Below, one piece after another: positions 16,719 through 26,831 of a stretch of DNA of 64,000 nt. Where the stretch lies: contig NZ_JACHXA010000006.1 in the NCBI RefSeq assembly GCF_014191775.1, forward strand, positions 62,001 to 126,000, written 5' to 3'. Position numbers and translations under genes: made by a program. Positions within the stretch are counted from its first letter, which is position 1. Each line of letters begins with the position of its first letter. The notes beneath the pieces are model-generated. The model had not been told where the DNA came from. It made no database searches and saw only the letters and a list, made by a program, of their open reading frames with translations. The stretch comes from Limibacillus halophilus (GTDB lineage Bacteria > Pseudomonadota > Alphaproteobacteria > Kiloniellales > CECT-8803).

Positions 16719-17983
16719 TGGCGTGGCCAATGCTCTCAGTAGCCGAATGCGTCGAAGCAATAATCGACTATCGCGGCAAGACGCCCCCGAAATCTCCAAT
16801 TGGCATCCCAACGCTCACCGCGGCGAATGTGAAGAACGGTCGCATCGACAAATCGAGCATTTCATTCGTTTCACACGAGACATACGAAGCCTGGACCACA
16901 CGCGGGCTCCCGGCGCCGAATGATGTTCTGATTACAACCGAAGCACCTGTTGGAGAGGTCGCGCCGTTCCCTGGTGACCAGACCTATCTAATCACCCGCC
17001 GCCTCATTGCTCTTCGCGCAAAAAGAAATCAGGTTGATCCAGCATTCCTTTTGTACACACTCCTCAACCCAGAAACCAAAGAACGGCTCTTAAGCGGCGC
17101 GCGTGGATCAACTGTTCCGCGCGTTCTCAAGACTGACATAACAGGCCTACAAATATCGGTGCCGGACATTGGTGTTCAGCGATCTATCGCCAGCCTTCTC
17201 CGCGCGATCGATGACAAGATCGAGCTGAACCGGCGGATGAACGAGACGCTGGAGGCGATGGCGCGGGCGATCTTCAAGGACTGGTTTGTCGATTTCGGCC
17301 CGACCCGCGCCAAGGCCGAAGGTCGCCCCCCTTACCTCGCCCCCGAAATCTGGGACCTCTTCCCCGACGCTGTCGACGAAGAGGGCATGCCGGTGGGGTC
17401 GAGGCAGGGGACCCTTGCGGATGTTGCGGACTCACCGAGACGCGGAGTCAGTCCGGCCGATGTCGCCGAAGACACGCCTTATATCGGCTTAGAGCATATG
17501 CCGCGCCGTTCGATTGCACTCTCAGAGTGGGAAGGCGCGGGGAAGGTCACGAGCAATAAGTCGGTATTCAAGAAGGGTGAGTTCCTGTTCGGGAAACTCC
17601 GGCCGTACTTCCACAAGGTCGGGTTCGCCCCGCTGAGCGGCATTTGTTCGACCGACATCGTTGTCGTGGTCCCGCGAGCCCCAGAGTGGGGAGCCTACAC
17701 TCTCGCCTGCCTATCTTCGGACGAGTTCGTGGACTACACGGATCAGACATCGACCGGGACGAAGATGCCGCGCACGAGCTGGAAGACAATGGGACAATAC
17801 AAGGTTTGCCTCCCATCAGCGCAGATCACTCGCGCCTTTCAGAACTTGGTGCAGCCGCTTCTTGATCGTATGCGTGCGAACATTCATGAAGCTCGCACGC
17901 TCGCCCAAACCCGCGACCTCCTCCTCCCGAAACTCATGTCCGGCGAGATTCGCCTCCGTGACGCGGAGAAGGCGGTCACATGA
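16718..17983 (+). CDS. hsdS: Type I RM specificity subunit HsdS
   Basis: DNA-recognition subunit of 421 residues, with two target-recognition domains separated by conserved helices. The first ends in SIASLLRAIDDKIELNRRMN, followed by a helical spacer (LEAMARAIFKDWFVDFGP). The second ends in LVQPLLDRMRANIHEARTL and LLLPKLMSGEI. Both half-site readers appear intact, so a bipartite target is expected. The ATG at 16718 overlaps the hsdM stop as TGATG; an in-frame GTG at 16715 is also possible. Its own stop overlaps the next gene by ATGA. Confidence 0.95.
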   Translation: MAWPMLSVAECVEAIIDYRGKTPPKSPIGIPTLTAANVKNGRIDKSSISFVSHETYEAWTTRGLPAPNDVLITTEAPVGEVAPFPGDQTYLITRRLIALRAKRNQVDPAFLLYTLLNPETKERLLSGARGSTVPRVLKTDITGLQISVPDIGVQRSIASLLRAIDDKIELNRRMNETLEAMARAIFKDWFVDFGPTRAKAEGRPPYLAPEIWDLFPDAVDEEGMPVGSRQGTLADVADSPRRGVSPADVAEDTPYIGLEHMPRRSIALSEWEGAGKVTSNKSVFKKGEFLFGKLRPYFHKVGFAPLSGICSTDIVVVVPRAPEWGAYTLACLSSDEFVDYTDQTSTGTKMPRTSWKTMGQYKVCLPSAQITRAFQNLVQPLLDRMRANIHEARTLAQTRDLLLPKLMSGEIRLRDAEKAVT

Positions 17984-18810
17984 ACCAGCCTTGGGCAAAT
18001 AGCGAGCCGCTCTCCTCCAGCGAAACCTTCGAGGAGGTTCATCAGGGCCTGACGGTCCGCCTCGTCATGACGCGGCGCGACAACTTCGAGATGTGTGATG
18101 CAGACGATCCGGTCTCGACAGTCGCGGCAAAAAACACGAACCGTTACGACTTCATTCCGGTGATGTCGGCATCGGCTAAGGGCGAACGCATCATCGGACT
18201 CTTCTACGCTGCCCCCTACTTCAAAACACCGCCGCCCAAGGGCTGCATCAAGGACCACCTCGTGCCGTTGGACGAGGAAAACCTGATCGGCGCCGACGCG
18301 AGCATTCTGGCCTTCATCCTGGAGGCAGACACGAAGCCCTGCCGCCTCGTTCTCTCCGGCGGTGGCATCTGCGGCCTCGTCACACTCTCAGACCTCCAGA
18401 AGCTTCCCGTCCGGGCAGCCCTTTTCGCTCTCATAACAGGCTTCGAGATCACCATGGCTGAGGCAATCCGGAATCGGCACCCAACGGACGAAACTTGGAT
18501 GGAGTTGTTGAGTGAGGAGCGCCTGACTGAAACTCGGAAGAAAATTGACGCCAGCAAAAAGAGCGAGAGTTTTGTTGACGCCCTCCTTTTCACCGAATTC
18601 GCTGACAAGAAGACAATCATCAAGAAGTCCATCGCCCTCAGCATAAGCAAAAATCAACTCGAAGTTAGGCTGACTGAGATTCAAAAATTTAGAGACATGG
18701 TTGCACACGCCAATGAGTACGCACCCTCCCCTGAAGAGGCGAAAATGGTTTGCGCAACCGTGCGTGACCTTATTGATCTACGAAAACTCATTGCGGAGAC
18801 ACCGGGATGA
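17980..18810 (+). CDS. CBS-like protein with a C-terminal HEPN-type motif
   Basis: A 276-residue protein coupled by ATGA overlaps to hsdS before it and the next HEPN-like gene after it. The N-terminal half has two segments with the shape of CBS repeats: DDPVSTVAAKNTNRYDFIPV at about 45-64 and a later CRLVLSGGGICGLVTLSDLQ. CBS pairs commonly bind adenine nucleotides. The helical C-terminal half ends with FRDMVAHAN; R238-D-x3-H243 fits the R-x4-6-H active site of HEPN ribonucleases. I infer a nucleotide-sensing domain joined to a possible RNase. No close described family is recognised, so the combination needs structural confirmation. Confidence 0.6.
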   Translation: MNQPWANSEPLSSSETFEEVHQGLTVRLVMTRRDNFEMCDADDPVSTVAAKNTNRYDFIPVMSASAKGERIIGLFYAAPYFKTPPPKGCIKDHLVPLDEENLIGADASILAFILEADTKPCRLVLSGGGICGLVTLSDLQKLPVRAALFALITGFEITMAEAIRNRHPTDETWMELLSEERLTETRKKIDASKKSESFVDALLFTEFADKKTIIKKSIALSISKNQLEVRLTEIQKFRDMVAHANEYAPSPEEAKMVCATVRDLIDLRKLIAETPG

Positions 18811-19640
18811 GCAGCCTCACGGATATCGAGAAACGATACCTGGAGAAGCTTCTCGGTATGGAGAGTGGCTATGTCCTGGACTTTAGCGATGCAACCTATG
18901 GCGAGTTTTTCGCCAGCCACGGAATCAACATCCATAGCAAAAAATACCAGACCCACGGTCCTTCAAAAGCCAAAAAAATGCGCGCCTTTTGGCAACAGGA
19001 ACCGGATGCTGTCGTCGGACGTGTTCTTGCTGAGATGGTCAAATCTTACGAGGCAAGCTGTGAGCTAGACGGCCGAACAATCGACAAACCGATCCTCGAG
19101 AGAACGAAGGCGATTGTCAAACGTCTGACCGGGAAGGTTGATGCGAATCGATCCTCTGACAGCGTAGATGACTTTCTCCATCAAGAGTTTGCGATCCCAA
19201 ACCTCCAGCGACTGCCAATTGAACCGGCGTTGGTGCCGATCATTGAGACCCGACTAGAGGAAGCGCGCAGAGCGCTTCGTGGAAAAGCCTTCCTATCTGT
19301 TGTCATCATGTGCGGTAGCGTACTGGAAGCCGTATTGCTGGCAAAAGCGCAAAGCGAACCGGCATTATTCAACAAGGCAATCTCAAGCCCCAAAGCCAAA
19401 GACGGAAAAGTGAGGCCGTTCCACGAATGGACGCTGGCACAATTCATTGACGTCGCCAGCGAGGTGGGCGTCCTAAAACTCGACGTGCAGAAGTTCAGTC
19501 ACGGACTGCGAGACTTTCGTAATTTCGTCCATCCTTATCAGCAGCTGGTCACAGGATTCGCGCCTGATGAGCACACTGCAAATGTGTGCTTTCAGGTGTT
19601 AAAGGCCGCACTGGCCAGCGTAGCGGGAGAGCGGAATTAG
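18807..19640 (+). CDS. Second HEPN-like protein, possible abortive-infection type
   Basis: A 277-residue soluble protein. The first 100 residues (DIEKRYLEKLLGMESGYVLDF, SKAKKMRAFW) look like an N-terminal module that recurs on varied defence or stress proteins, recalled from experience and not checked. The C-terminal half is helical and contains LRDFRNFVHP: R235 and R238 stand seven and four residues before H242, consistent with an HEPN-type R-x(n)-H pair, and the Asn after R238 is typical. It overlaps the preceding gene by ATGA and ends 53 bases before the DUF262 gene. Two consecutive HEPN-like proteins with different N-terminal domains suggest a paired sensor/effector unit. Confidence 0.6.
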   Translation: MSSLTDIEKRYLEKLLGMESGYVLDFSDATYGEFFASHGINIHSKKYQTHGPSKAKKMRAFWQQEPDAVVGRVLAEMVKSYEASCELDGRTIDKPILERTKAIVKRLTGKVDANRSSDSVDDFLHQEFAIPNLQRLPIEPALVPIIETRLEEARRALRGKAFLSVVIMCGSVLEAVLLAKAQSEPALFNKAISSPKAKDGKVRPFHEWTLAQFIDVASEVGVLKLDVQKFSHGLRDFRNFVHPYQQLVTGFAPDEHTANVCFQVLKAALASVAGERN

Positions 19641-19693
19641 ATGAACATAATTAATCGACGCAATACGGACAGCACAAGCCTCGGAGTGGCTTC

Positions 19694-21829
19694 ATGAAGA
19701 TATCAACAGCACTAGATAAAATTGATGAGTACCAGCTCTTTGTTCCTGCATTTCAGCGGGAGTATGTGTGGAAGCGCGACGATGCCAAACAGCTCGTGGA
19801 TTCCCTAATCAAGGAGTATCCCACGGGCACAATGCTGACCTGGGAAACCAATAATCCGCCTGAGCTGAAAGGCCCGTATAAATACGATGAAAAGCAAGGT
19901 GCGGTTCGTATCCTCCTGGATGGACAGCAGCGTCTCACAACACTTTACATGCTTATCCGTGGCCAAATTCCGCCCTACTACACAGCGCCTGAAATCTTGA
20001 ACGATACGCGTGGGCTTCATGTCAACGTTGAGACGCTAGAGCTGGAGTACTACTCCAAAACAAAAATGGCGAACGACCCCCGTTGGCAGAACATCACAGA
20101 CGTTTTTCAGCGTAAGGTTCGAGCGAAGGACATTGTCCGCGATCTGGAGAAAAAGGGAGATGAGGTTAGCCGGGAGCGTGATGATCTGCTCGATGACAAT
20201 ACGCGTGCAATCGAGAATATTCTTGATCGCGAGTTTCCCGAGCAAACTGTTCCGGTCAAGGCAACGGTGCGCGAGGCCATCGATATTTTCTACAAGGTCA
20301 ATGCGAGCGGCGTCTCTTTAACCGATGCAGAATTGGCTCTCGCTCAAATTTCGGGCTACTGGCCCGAAGCACGGGACATATTCAAGCGCAAACTGTCTGA
20401 GCTGCAGGGTAAGGGCTACGTATTTAAACTGGATTTCATCGTCTATGTACTGTTGGGATGCCTGTACCACCTCGGCTCGGACATGAAGAAGCTTCATGGT
20501 CCGGAAAACAACGAGACGATCCGTGACGCGTGGAAACTTCTTGATGAACAGGTGCTGGACTATGTTGCCAGCATTATGCGTTCACACGCGTTTGTGGACC
20601 ATACAGACGAGATCAACTCCGTTTATGCACTCGTGCCCATTATTGTTTACTGCTTCGATAAGGGTGGGCAGCACCTGAACGACTACGAAATTCGTAAGCT
20701 CGTCAAATGGTTCTACTACTCCCAGATCAGGTCGCGGTACGTAAACCAACTGCCACAAAAGCTTGATCGTGACCTTCGCACCATTAAGGAGGCAGAGAAT
20801 GCCTTCGACGAATTGCTCGCAGTCATAAAGGAAGAACGCAGGCTCGAGATAACGCCGGACGAGTTTGTGGGGCGCTCAATATCCCATCCATTGTTTGGCT
20901 TGGTTCGCTGGTATTTGAAAAGCAAAGGGGCCTTCTGTTTTACAACAGGAGTCAAATTGCGACAGGCAATGGGGGAAAAATATAAACTTGAGAACGATCA
21001 TATTTTCCCGTTCTCGAGACTCAAGGCGCTGGGATATGGACGCGAAAATCGTCTGAAGTACTCGTTGGCTCAAGAGCTGACGAACCGCGCTATCCTCACT
21101 CAATTTGCCAATCGCAGCAAAGGCGCAATGACCGCAAAAGACTATCTAGGTGCCGTTAAGGAACGGTTCCCGGACGTCTTGGCGTTGCAATGCATCCCAG
21201 AAGACCCTGAATTGTGGGAAATCGAAAATTACGAAGGGTTTCTCCAGGCTCGTCGTAAAAAGCTGTCTGAAGACTTGAATGCTTTTCTAGAAGGAATCAC
21301 TGAAACCAAACCCCCTGCGGTTCCTATCACGCTCGAAGAGATGATTGCCGAGGGCGAAGGCGAAGAACTGGAGTTCAAATCTTCGCTACGTTGGGATTTC
21401 GTGGAAGGTTCTGTGAATAAGAAGCTGGAAGACGTTGTCGTAAAGACCATCGCTGCGTTCGCCAACGGGCAAGGGGGAACCTTGCTGATCGGCGTACAAG
21501 ACGATGGTGAAGTGCTCGGACTCGAGGGTGACTATCACGCTCTTGGCGAAGCCGACCGTGACAAGTTTGAGTTGCACCTCCGAAATATTTTGAACAAATC
21601 CTTCGGCACCTCATTTGTGGCAAGCAGGGTAAGGGTTTCGTTCCCGTCGGTTGGCGATACCGAGATTTGCCAGTTGGACATCCAGTCATCGGCGAAGCCG
21701 CTGGTGATTACCGTGAAGGATAAGAACGGGCAGACCCAGGAGAAATTTTACGTAAGGAGCGGAAACTCATCACAGGAAATTTCTCTAAGCGAGATGCAGT
21801 CTTATTTGGCTGAGAGGTTTCGGGCGTGA
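19694..21829 (+). CDS. DUF262 - HNH - AlbA_2 fusion protein
   Basis: A 711-residue three-domain protein. Residues 1-230 are DUF262, a ParB/sulfiredoxin-like NTPase-type domain, with the signature DGQQR (76-80) and [12 protein letters not shown] (199-210). Residues about 330-530 are the DUF1524-like HNH nuclease region with [11 protein letters not shown] (433-443) and a later NRA. From about 554 there is an AlbA_2/Schlafen-type domain: EELEFKSS, then [18 protein letters not shown] (584-601) and a YVRSGNSS tail. DUF262 plus DUF1524 is the GmrSD layout, known for type IV restriction of modified phage DNA; an AlbA_2 tail is unusual. It lies inside the hsd operon, 31 bases before hsdR. Confidence 0.85.
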   Translation: MKISTALDKIDEYQLFVPAFQREYVWKRDDAKQLVDSLIKEYPTGTMLTWETNNPPELKGPYKYDEKQGAVRILLDGQQRLTTLYMLIRGQIPPYYTAPEILNDTRGLHVNVETLELEYYSKTKMANDPRWQNITDVFQRKVRAKDIVRDLEKKGDEVSRERDDLLDDNTRAIENILDREFPEQTVPVKATVREAIDIFYKVNASGVSLTDAELALAQISGYWPEARDIFKRKLSELQGKGYVFKLDFIVYVLLGCLYHLGSDMKKLHGPENNETIRDAWKLLDEQVLDYVASIMRSHAFVDHTDEINSVYALVPIIVYCFDKGGQHLNDYEIRKLVKWFYYSQIRSRYVNQLPQKLDRDLRTIKEAENAFDELLAVIKEERRLEITPDEFVGRSISHPLFGLVRWYLKSKGAFCFTTGVKLRQAMGEKYKLENDHIFPFSRLKALGYGRENRLKYSLAQELTNRAILTQFANRSKGAMTAKDYLGAVKERFPDVLALQCIPEDPELWEIENYEGFLQARRKKLSEDLNAFLEGITETKPPAVPITLEEMIAEGEGEELEFKSSLRWDFVEGSVNKKLEDVVVKTIAAFANGQGGTLLIGVQDDGEVLGLEGDYHALGEADRDKFELHLRNILNKSFGTSFVASRVRVSFPSVGDTEICQLDIQSSAKPLVITVKDKNGQTQEKFYVRSGNSSQEISLSEMQSYLAERFRA

Positions 21830-21860
21830 CTTGTTTGATTGTTTTTGGATGGGGGAATGC

Positions 21861-24800
21861 ATGAGTCGCTTCTCCGAAAGTCACGTCGAGGAAGCGGCGC
21901 TTGAGATACTGGCGGAGCTTGGCTACGAGCTGGCGCACGGCCCCGATATCTGCCCTGACGGCCCAAAACCTGAGCGTGAGGCTTACGCCGACATTTTGCT
22001 TGAAGGGCGGCTAAGGGCTGCCATCGACCGGCTCAATCCCACTATCCCTGGTGACGCACGCCGCGACGCGCTAAAGCAACTGCTTGCGGTGGCAAGCCCA
22101 TCCCTAATCGAGGAAAATCGCCGGCTGCACAAAGCCATTATCGAGGGCGTGGATGTCGAGTTCTACGACGATGATAACGCGATCCAATACGCAAAGGTGC
22201 AACTCGTCGATTATGATGATCCGGCCAGCAACGACTGGTTGGCTGTGAACCAGTTCACCGTGATCGAAAGCTCTTCCAACCGCCGCCCTGATATCGTTTT
22301 TTTCGTAAACGGCATTCCTCTTGGCGTTATCGAACTTAAGAACCCCGGCGATGAAAATGCCACGCTCACCAGCGCCTACAATCAGCTCCAGACCTACAAG
22401 GCAGAAATCCCATCACTCTTTCGGACCAATGCAGTTCTTGTGATTTCAGACGGCCTGAAAGCACGGATCGGCTCTTTGACGGCGGACCAGGAGCGCTTCA
22501 TGCCCTGGCGCACCACGGATGGGGCGGAGGTCGCGCCCAAAGGGCAGCCGGAGATGGCCATCTTGATCAAGGGCGTTTTCCAGCAACAGCGGTTCCTTGA
22601 ACTGATTCGCGACTTCACGGTGTTTGGCAGCAATGGGTCGGAGTTGATCAAAATCATCGCCGGCTATCATCAATTCCATGCCGTCAAGCGGGCGGTCGTA
22701 TCCACATTGCGCGCGCTGCCCTCTGCGCCAGGTGTTGTACCCGCCATCGGCGTGCGGGAAGACCCGCGAAAATTCGGTTTGCCAGACGTTAGTTCCCAGC
22801 ATGAAGGGGATAAGCGCATCGGCGTGATCTGGCATACTCAAGGCTCAGGGAAAAGCCTTCTGATGGCCTTTTATGCCGGGCAGCTTGTACGCCTGGAGGA
22901 ACTTGAAAACCCGACCATCGTTGTTATCACTGATCGCAATGACTTGGACGATCAGTTGTTTGGAACCTTTTCCATGTGCAGCGACCTGGTGAGGCAAACG
23001 CCCATTCGGGTGGAAGACCGGAACGATCTACGTACCGAACTGGCCCGAGCCTCCGGTGGTGTCATCTTCACCACTATCCAAAAGTTCAGCCCAGCCACCG
23101 ACGAGGCGCACTTCCCTCTGCTTAGCGACCGACGCAATGTGGTGGTGATTGCCGACGAAGCACACCGCAGCCAGTATGGCTTTCGAGCAAAAATGAAGCA
23201 GAAGACCGGGGAAATATCCTACGGCTTTGCAAAACACCTTCGTGATGCCCTACCCAATGCCTCCTTCATCGGCTTCACCGGCACACCCGTGGAGAAGGAG
23301 GACGTCAACACACCCGCGGTTTTTGGACACTACATTGACGTCTATGACATCACCCGCGCGGTCGAGGATGAGGTAACGGTTCCGATTTACTATGAAAGCC
23401 GCTTAGCCCGTATAGAGCTGGACGAAGATGAGCGGCCGAAGATCGATGCCGAGATCGCCGAACTGACGGAAGACGACGATCTTCCTGAAAGCGAGAAGCT
23501 CAAAAGGAAATGGTCAACAGTCGAAGCGCTGGTTGGGGCAGAAAACCGCCTTGCGCTTGTAGCCCAAGACCTGGTTGATCACTTTGAGAGCCGCGTAGCC
23601 GCTATGGACGGCAAGGCCATGATCGTTTGCATGAGCCGGAGGATTTGCATTGCCCTCTATGAAGAGATCATTCGGCTGCGACCCGATTGGCACAGCGATG
23701 ATGACGAGGATGGGAGCATAAAGATTGTGATGACTGGCGCCGCTTCGGACCCAGTGGAGTGGCAGAAGCATATCGGTGGGAAGAAGCGCCGGGAGCTTCT
23801 CGCGAAGCGCGCCAAAGACCCCGTGGATTTCCTCAAATTGGTGATCGTTCGCGATATGTGGCTTACCGGCTTCGACGCTCCCAGCATGCACACCATGTAC
23901 GTTGATAAGCCGATGCGAGGGCACGGACTCATGCAAGCCATTGCTCGCGTCAACCGGGTCTTTCGTGACAAACCTGCCGGATTGATCGTTGATTACATTG
24001 GCATCGCCCAGAACCTTAAGAATGCGCTCGGCCAGTATTCTGGCAGTGACCAAAAGCATGCTGGCATTGACGAAGCAGAAGCCGTAGCGGTGATGCTAGA
24101 GAAGTATGAAATCGTGGCGGGCATGTTCCATGGATTTGACTACCAGACAGGATTAGGGGGTGCGCCTCTACAGCGATTGGCTGCTCTCGCTGCCGCGATG
24201 GAGTGGGTTCTCGACATGCAGCAGCGAGAAGCGGCCAAGGAGGATACCGAGGAGGGTAAGAAACGCGCCCACCGACGCTTCAACGACGCCGTCCTGTCTC
24301 TTTCCAAAGCCTTTGCACTTGCTTCCGCCAGTGACGAGGCGCGCGAAATTCGAGATGAAGTCGGCTTCTTTCAAACTGTACGCGCCGCACTCGCTAAGAG
24401 CGCCCCGAATACAGGTAAGACAACAGCTGATCGCGACTTTGCCGTTCAGCAGATCATCAGTAGGGCAGTCATATCCACCGAGATCGTCGACATCCTAAAA
24501 GCAGCGGGACTGGAAACCCCTGATATATCTATTCTTTCTGATGAATTCTTAGCCGAGATTCAGGGCATGGAGAAAAAGAACCTTGCGATGGAGGCGCTAC
24601 GAAAGCTGATTAATGGCGAAATTCGCTCGCGGGATCGGATTAACGTCGTTGAGACCCGTGCGTTCTCAGAACGGCTAGAGGATGCCATTGCGCGATACCA
24701 TTCCAATGCACTGACGACTGCTGAGGTTGTTCAGGAACTGATCAAACTGGCAAAGGACATTCGAGCCGCGCATCAGCGCGGTGAGGAGGAAGGACTCAGT

Positions 24801-25079
24801 CGGGAGGAAATCTCCTTCTATGACGCTCTGGCCCAGAACGAGAGCGCGGTCGAGGTGATGGGGGATGAACAACTCCGGGTGATTGCCCAAGAATTGCTAA
24901 ATAGCCTCAAGACAAATGCCTCGGTTGATTGGCAACACCGGGAGGCAGCTCGCGCCCGCATGCGCGTTCTGGTGAAACGCATCTTACGAAAATATGGCTA
25001 CCCACCCGATCTTCAGGATGCCGCTGTCCAGACCGTTCTTCAACAGGCTGAGGCACTTTCTGCACGTTGGGCCGCTTAG
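21861..25079 (+). CDS. hsdR: Type I RM restriction/translocase subunit HsdR
   Basis: Motor and nuclease subunit, 1072 residues from ATG 21861, which has GGGGGA six bases upstream; the frame opens at a TTG at 21831. The N-terminal nuclease shows the PD-(D/E)xK core as VIELKNPGD (ELK at 158-160). The superfamily 2 helicase has Walker A GSGKS (328-332), DEAH (432-435), FTGTP, and the C-terminal helicase lobe with [19 protein letters not shown] helical C terminus binds HsdM. All motifs are intact. The last 60 residues have a damaged relative at 2592-2803. Last gene of the operon. Confidence 0.96.
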   Translation: MSRFSESHVEEAALEILAELGYELAHGPDICPDGPKPEREAYADILLEGRLRAAIDRLNPTIPGDARRDALKQLLAVASPSLIEENRRLHKAIIEGVDVEFYDDDNAIQYAKVQLVDYDDPASNDWLAVNQFTVIESSSNRRPDIVFFVNGIPLGVIELKNPGDENATLTSAYNQLQTYKAEIPSLFRTNAVLVISDGLKARIGSLTADQERFMPWRTTDGAEVAPKGQPEMAILIKGVFQQQRFLELIRDFTVFGSNGSELIKIIAGYHQFHAVKRAVVSTLRALPSAPGVVPAIGVREDPRKFGLPDVSSQHEGDKRIGVIWHTQGSGKSLLMAFYAGQLVRLEELENPTIVVITDRNDLDDQLFGTFSMCSDLVRQTPIRVEDRNDLRTELARASGGVIFTTIQKFSPATDEAHFPLLSDRRNVVVIADEAHRSQYGFRAKMKQKTGEISYGFAKHLRDALPNASFIGFTGTPVEKEDVNTPAVFGHYIDVYDITRAVEDEVTVPIYYESRLARIELDEDERPKIDAEIAELTEDDDLPESEKLKRKWSTVEALVGAENRLALVAQDLVDHFESRVAAMDGKAMIVCMSRRICIALYEEIIRLRPDWHSDDDEDGSIKIVMTGAASDPVEWQKHIGGKKRRELLAKRAKDPVDFLKLVIVRDMWLTGFDAPSMHTMYVDKPMRGHGLMQAIARVNRVFRDKPAGLIVDYIGIAQNLKNALGQYSGSDQKHAGIDEAEAVAVMLEKYEIVAGMFHGFDYQTGLGGAPLQRLAALAAAMEWVLDMQQREAAKEDTEEGKKRAHRRFNDAVLSLSKAFALASASDEAREIRDEVGFFQTVRAALAKSAPNTGKTTADRDFAVQQIISRAVISTEIVDILKAAGLETPDISILSDEFLAEIQGMEKKNLAMEALRKLINGEIRSRDRINVVETRAFSERLEDAIARYHSNALTTAEVVQELIKLAKDIRAAHQRGEEEGLSREEISFYDALAQNESAVEVMGDEQLRVIAQELLNSLKTNASVDWQHREAARARMRVLVKRILRKYGYPPDLQDAAVQTVLQQAEALSARWAA

Positions 25080-25312
25080 TCGAAGCGTTAGTTCCGAGTG
25101 CTGAGCTAACTATGATTGGGAGGTCAATGTGGTTAACGATCCCCGCCTCAAAGGGTAGTTACTCCTAGGCGCTGGCATGGGAGATGGCCGGATGGAAAAC
25201 CACTGATGTGGACATGGAGGAAGAGCGCGTAACGTTTGTGCGGGGATAGAGGCCAAAGGTGAGCGATCGCTATTCTGCGATTTTCATCAAAAATAAAAAA
25301 CTCCTCGGTCGT
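25080..25312. other. Intergenic region between convergent hsdR and an orphan membrane-protein gene
   Basis: 233 bases with no gene. The AT-rich end (25280-25312) is the 3' flank of the minus-strand gene. No clear hairpin with a T run was seen. Confidence 0.4.
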
Positions 25313-26332
25313 TTACATACCTTGACTCGCAAGTTCTTTATCCGTCACAGATAAAAGGAGAGCGTCCAAATCAACACCATCTCCCCCCAACTTGTTGTAC
25401 TTAGAGGCTGTTCGGCCTCGCCCAACTTCCTCTTGCGCTAGTGATAAAAATCTTCGACACGCGCGTTCCGAAATTACAGTCATACGGCTTCTAGTTTCTT
25501 GATCTGCATCACCCCAGCGCAGTGCTATCTCGTGCGCGATTATTAATTGATCGAGAATCTCTGGACGTAGGCCCTGATACGCTTTTTCCTTTTCACGACC
25601 ATGTTGATTACCGTCATTACTATTACGGAAGAATAATCGCCCTCTTTCGATCAAAATCGATGAAATGAAAAGGACATCAAGGAACTTCCTAGAAGGATTC
25701 TCATCAGTAAACTTAGAAACATCGACAGCACAGAGTAAGTGTAAAGTCCGAAGAACAGAGATAGCCTCGTCCGCCCACTTTAAAACTTCGTCACGTCTAA
25801 GTTCCTTTTCCCGCCACCAGTACCAAGTTGAAAGCAGCGCCGCTGTTGCTACCACCGCTGAGATTATTGAAGCCATTCCATCAAACATCTGTGGCATACT
25901 CCTATCTATCTCATGCCTCGCGACCATGGTGCCTATAGCGCCCACCAAGATCGCCGCTCCGCCACTCGCAAACGCCCATAATGACGCCCACAGTGCGCGC
26001 CGATTTCTGATACAAACTTCAGGCTCGCTTGCTGTACCGGCAGCGACCTGCGCGGCCAATGGCGGGCTTGATTTCTCTTCCGCGTCATAAGCAAGGTTGC
26101 ACTCTCGCCGCCAGCGCTGATGGAAGGCATTTAGCACGATGCCGGAGAGAAAGCAGGTCAGTGCTAACACCGCCGCTATATTCAGAACTGTTAGCGTCTC
26201 TTCCCTAATAGTATCGGTCAGAAGCGTCGCGATAGTTGCCGCCCCGCCGCCATTAATAAGCAGCAGCAGCTTTCCCAGTTGCGCGTCCATATCTGCGCGC
26301 AGCTTGTAACCAACTTGAGGGTCACCATCCAT
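25313..26332 (-). CDS. Orphan membrane protein with two pairs of helices
   Basis: A 339-residue protein from ATG 26332; a TTG five codons upstream is also in frame. I do not recognise the family. Hydrophobic segments lie near residues 20-42 and 50-72, then 115-138 and 155-170, giving two hairpins joined by a charged loop of about 40 residues. The C-terminal 160 residues are soluble, helical and rich in Arg/Glu. There is no signal peptide. It lies just after the RM operon, convergent with hsdR, and could be a membrane effector of a defence unit or a cargo gene; the sequence does not decide. Confidence 0.65.
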   Translation of the reverse strand: MDGDPQVGYKLRADMDAQLGKLLLLINGGGAATIATLLTDTIREETLTVLNIAAVLALTCFLSGIVLNAFHQRWRRECNLAYDAEEKSSPPLAAQVAAGTASEPEVCIRNRRALWASLWAFASGGAAILVGAIGTMVARHEIDRSMPQMFDGMASIISAVVATAALLSTWYWWREKELRRDEVLKWADEAISVLRTLHLLCAVDVSKFTDENPSRKFLDVLFISSILIERGRLFFRNSNDGNQHGREKEKAYQGLRPEILDQLIIAHEIALRWGDADQETRSRMTVISERACRRFLSLAQEEVGRGRTASKYNKLGGDGVDLDALLLSVTDKELASQGM

Positions 26333-26831
26333 TTTTCGACGTTCCAATTATCGACCGTAGTTTGGCAACCATGAGTTTAGGAGGCGCAAAGGAACCACGG
26401 CAAATAATTAATTTAGACTAAAGCTGAAAGTTCCCTGGTAGTGGGGCGTCCCTCGTCGCTATTAGCAGGCGCTTTCGTTGCGTTAAACCCTCATAGTATT
26501 TTGACAAGCACGGTGGATACGTTGATCGATACTGCCCCTATAGCTTGCAATTTTTTTTGCCTAGCTCGATTATCTGTCAGCAGATTCACAAGATGGGCGT
26601 TGCATGGGCCCACAAACGCCCAGCTTTCGGGATGAAGCAGTGAGAGACAGCTATCATAAGCGTTTTTCAGACGCAGTTGGAGGCATGTCAACCACAAACA
26701 CAAATGAGTAAACTACCTTTCCGGTTGATCACCTATACTGGAATCAAATCACAGTATCATTTGAACCCGTCGTAAGAGAATGGGTTACGAAATGCCCAGT
26801 TGCATAAATTGACATTTAGGTAGGTAGAGAA
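26333..26831. other. Gene-poor interval
   Basis: About 500 bases between divergent orphan genes, presumably holding both promoters. One 70-codon minus-strand frame (26491-26703) is present but has no supporting ribosome-binding site or recognised similarity. Confidence 0.4.

Noticed and set aside
26491-26703. 70-codon minus-strand frame
   Set aside because: No Shine-Dalgarno, no relatives recognised; could be a remnant but cannot be supported.
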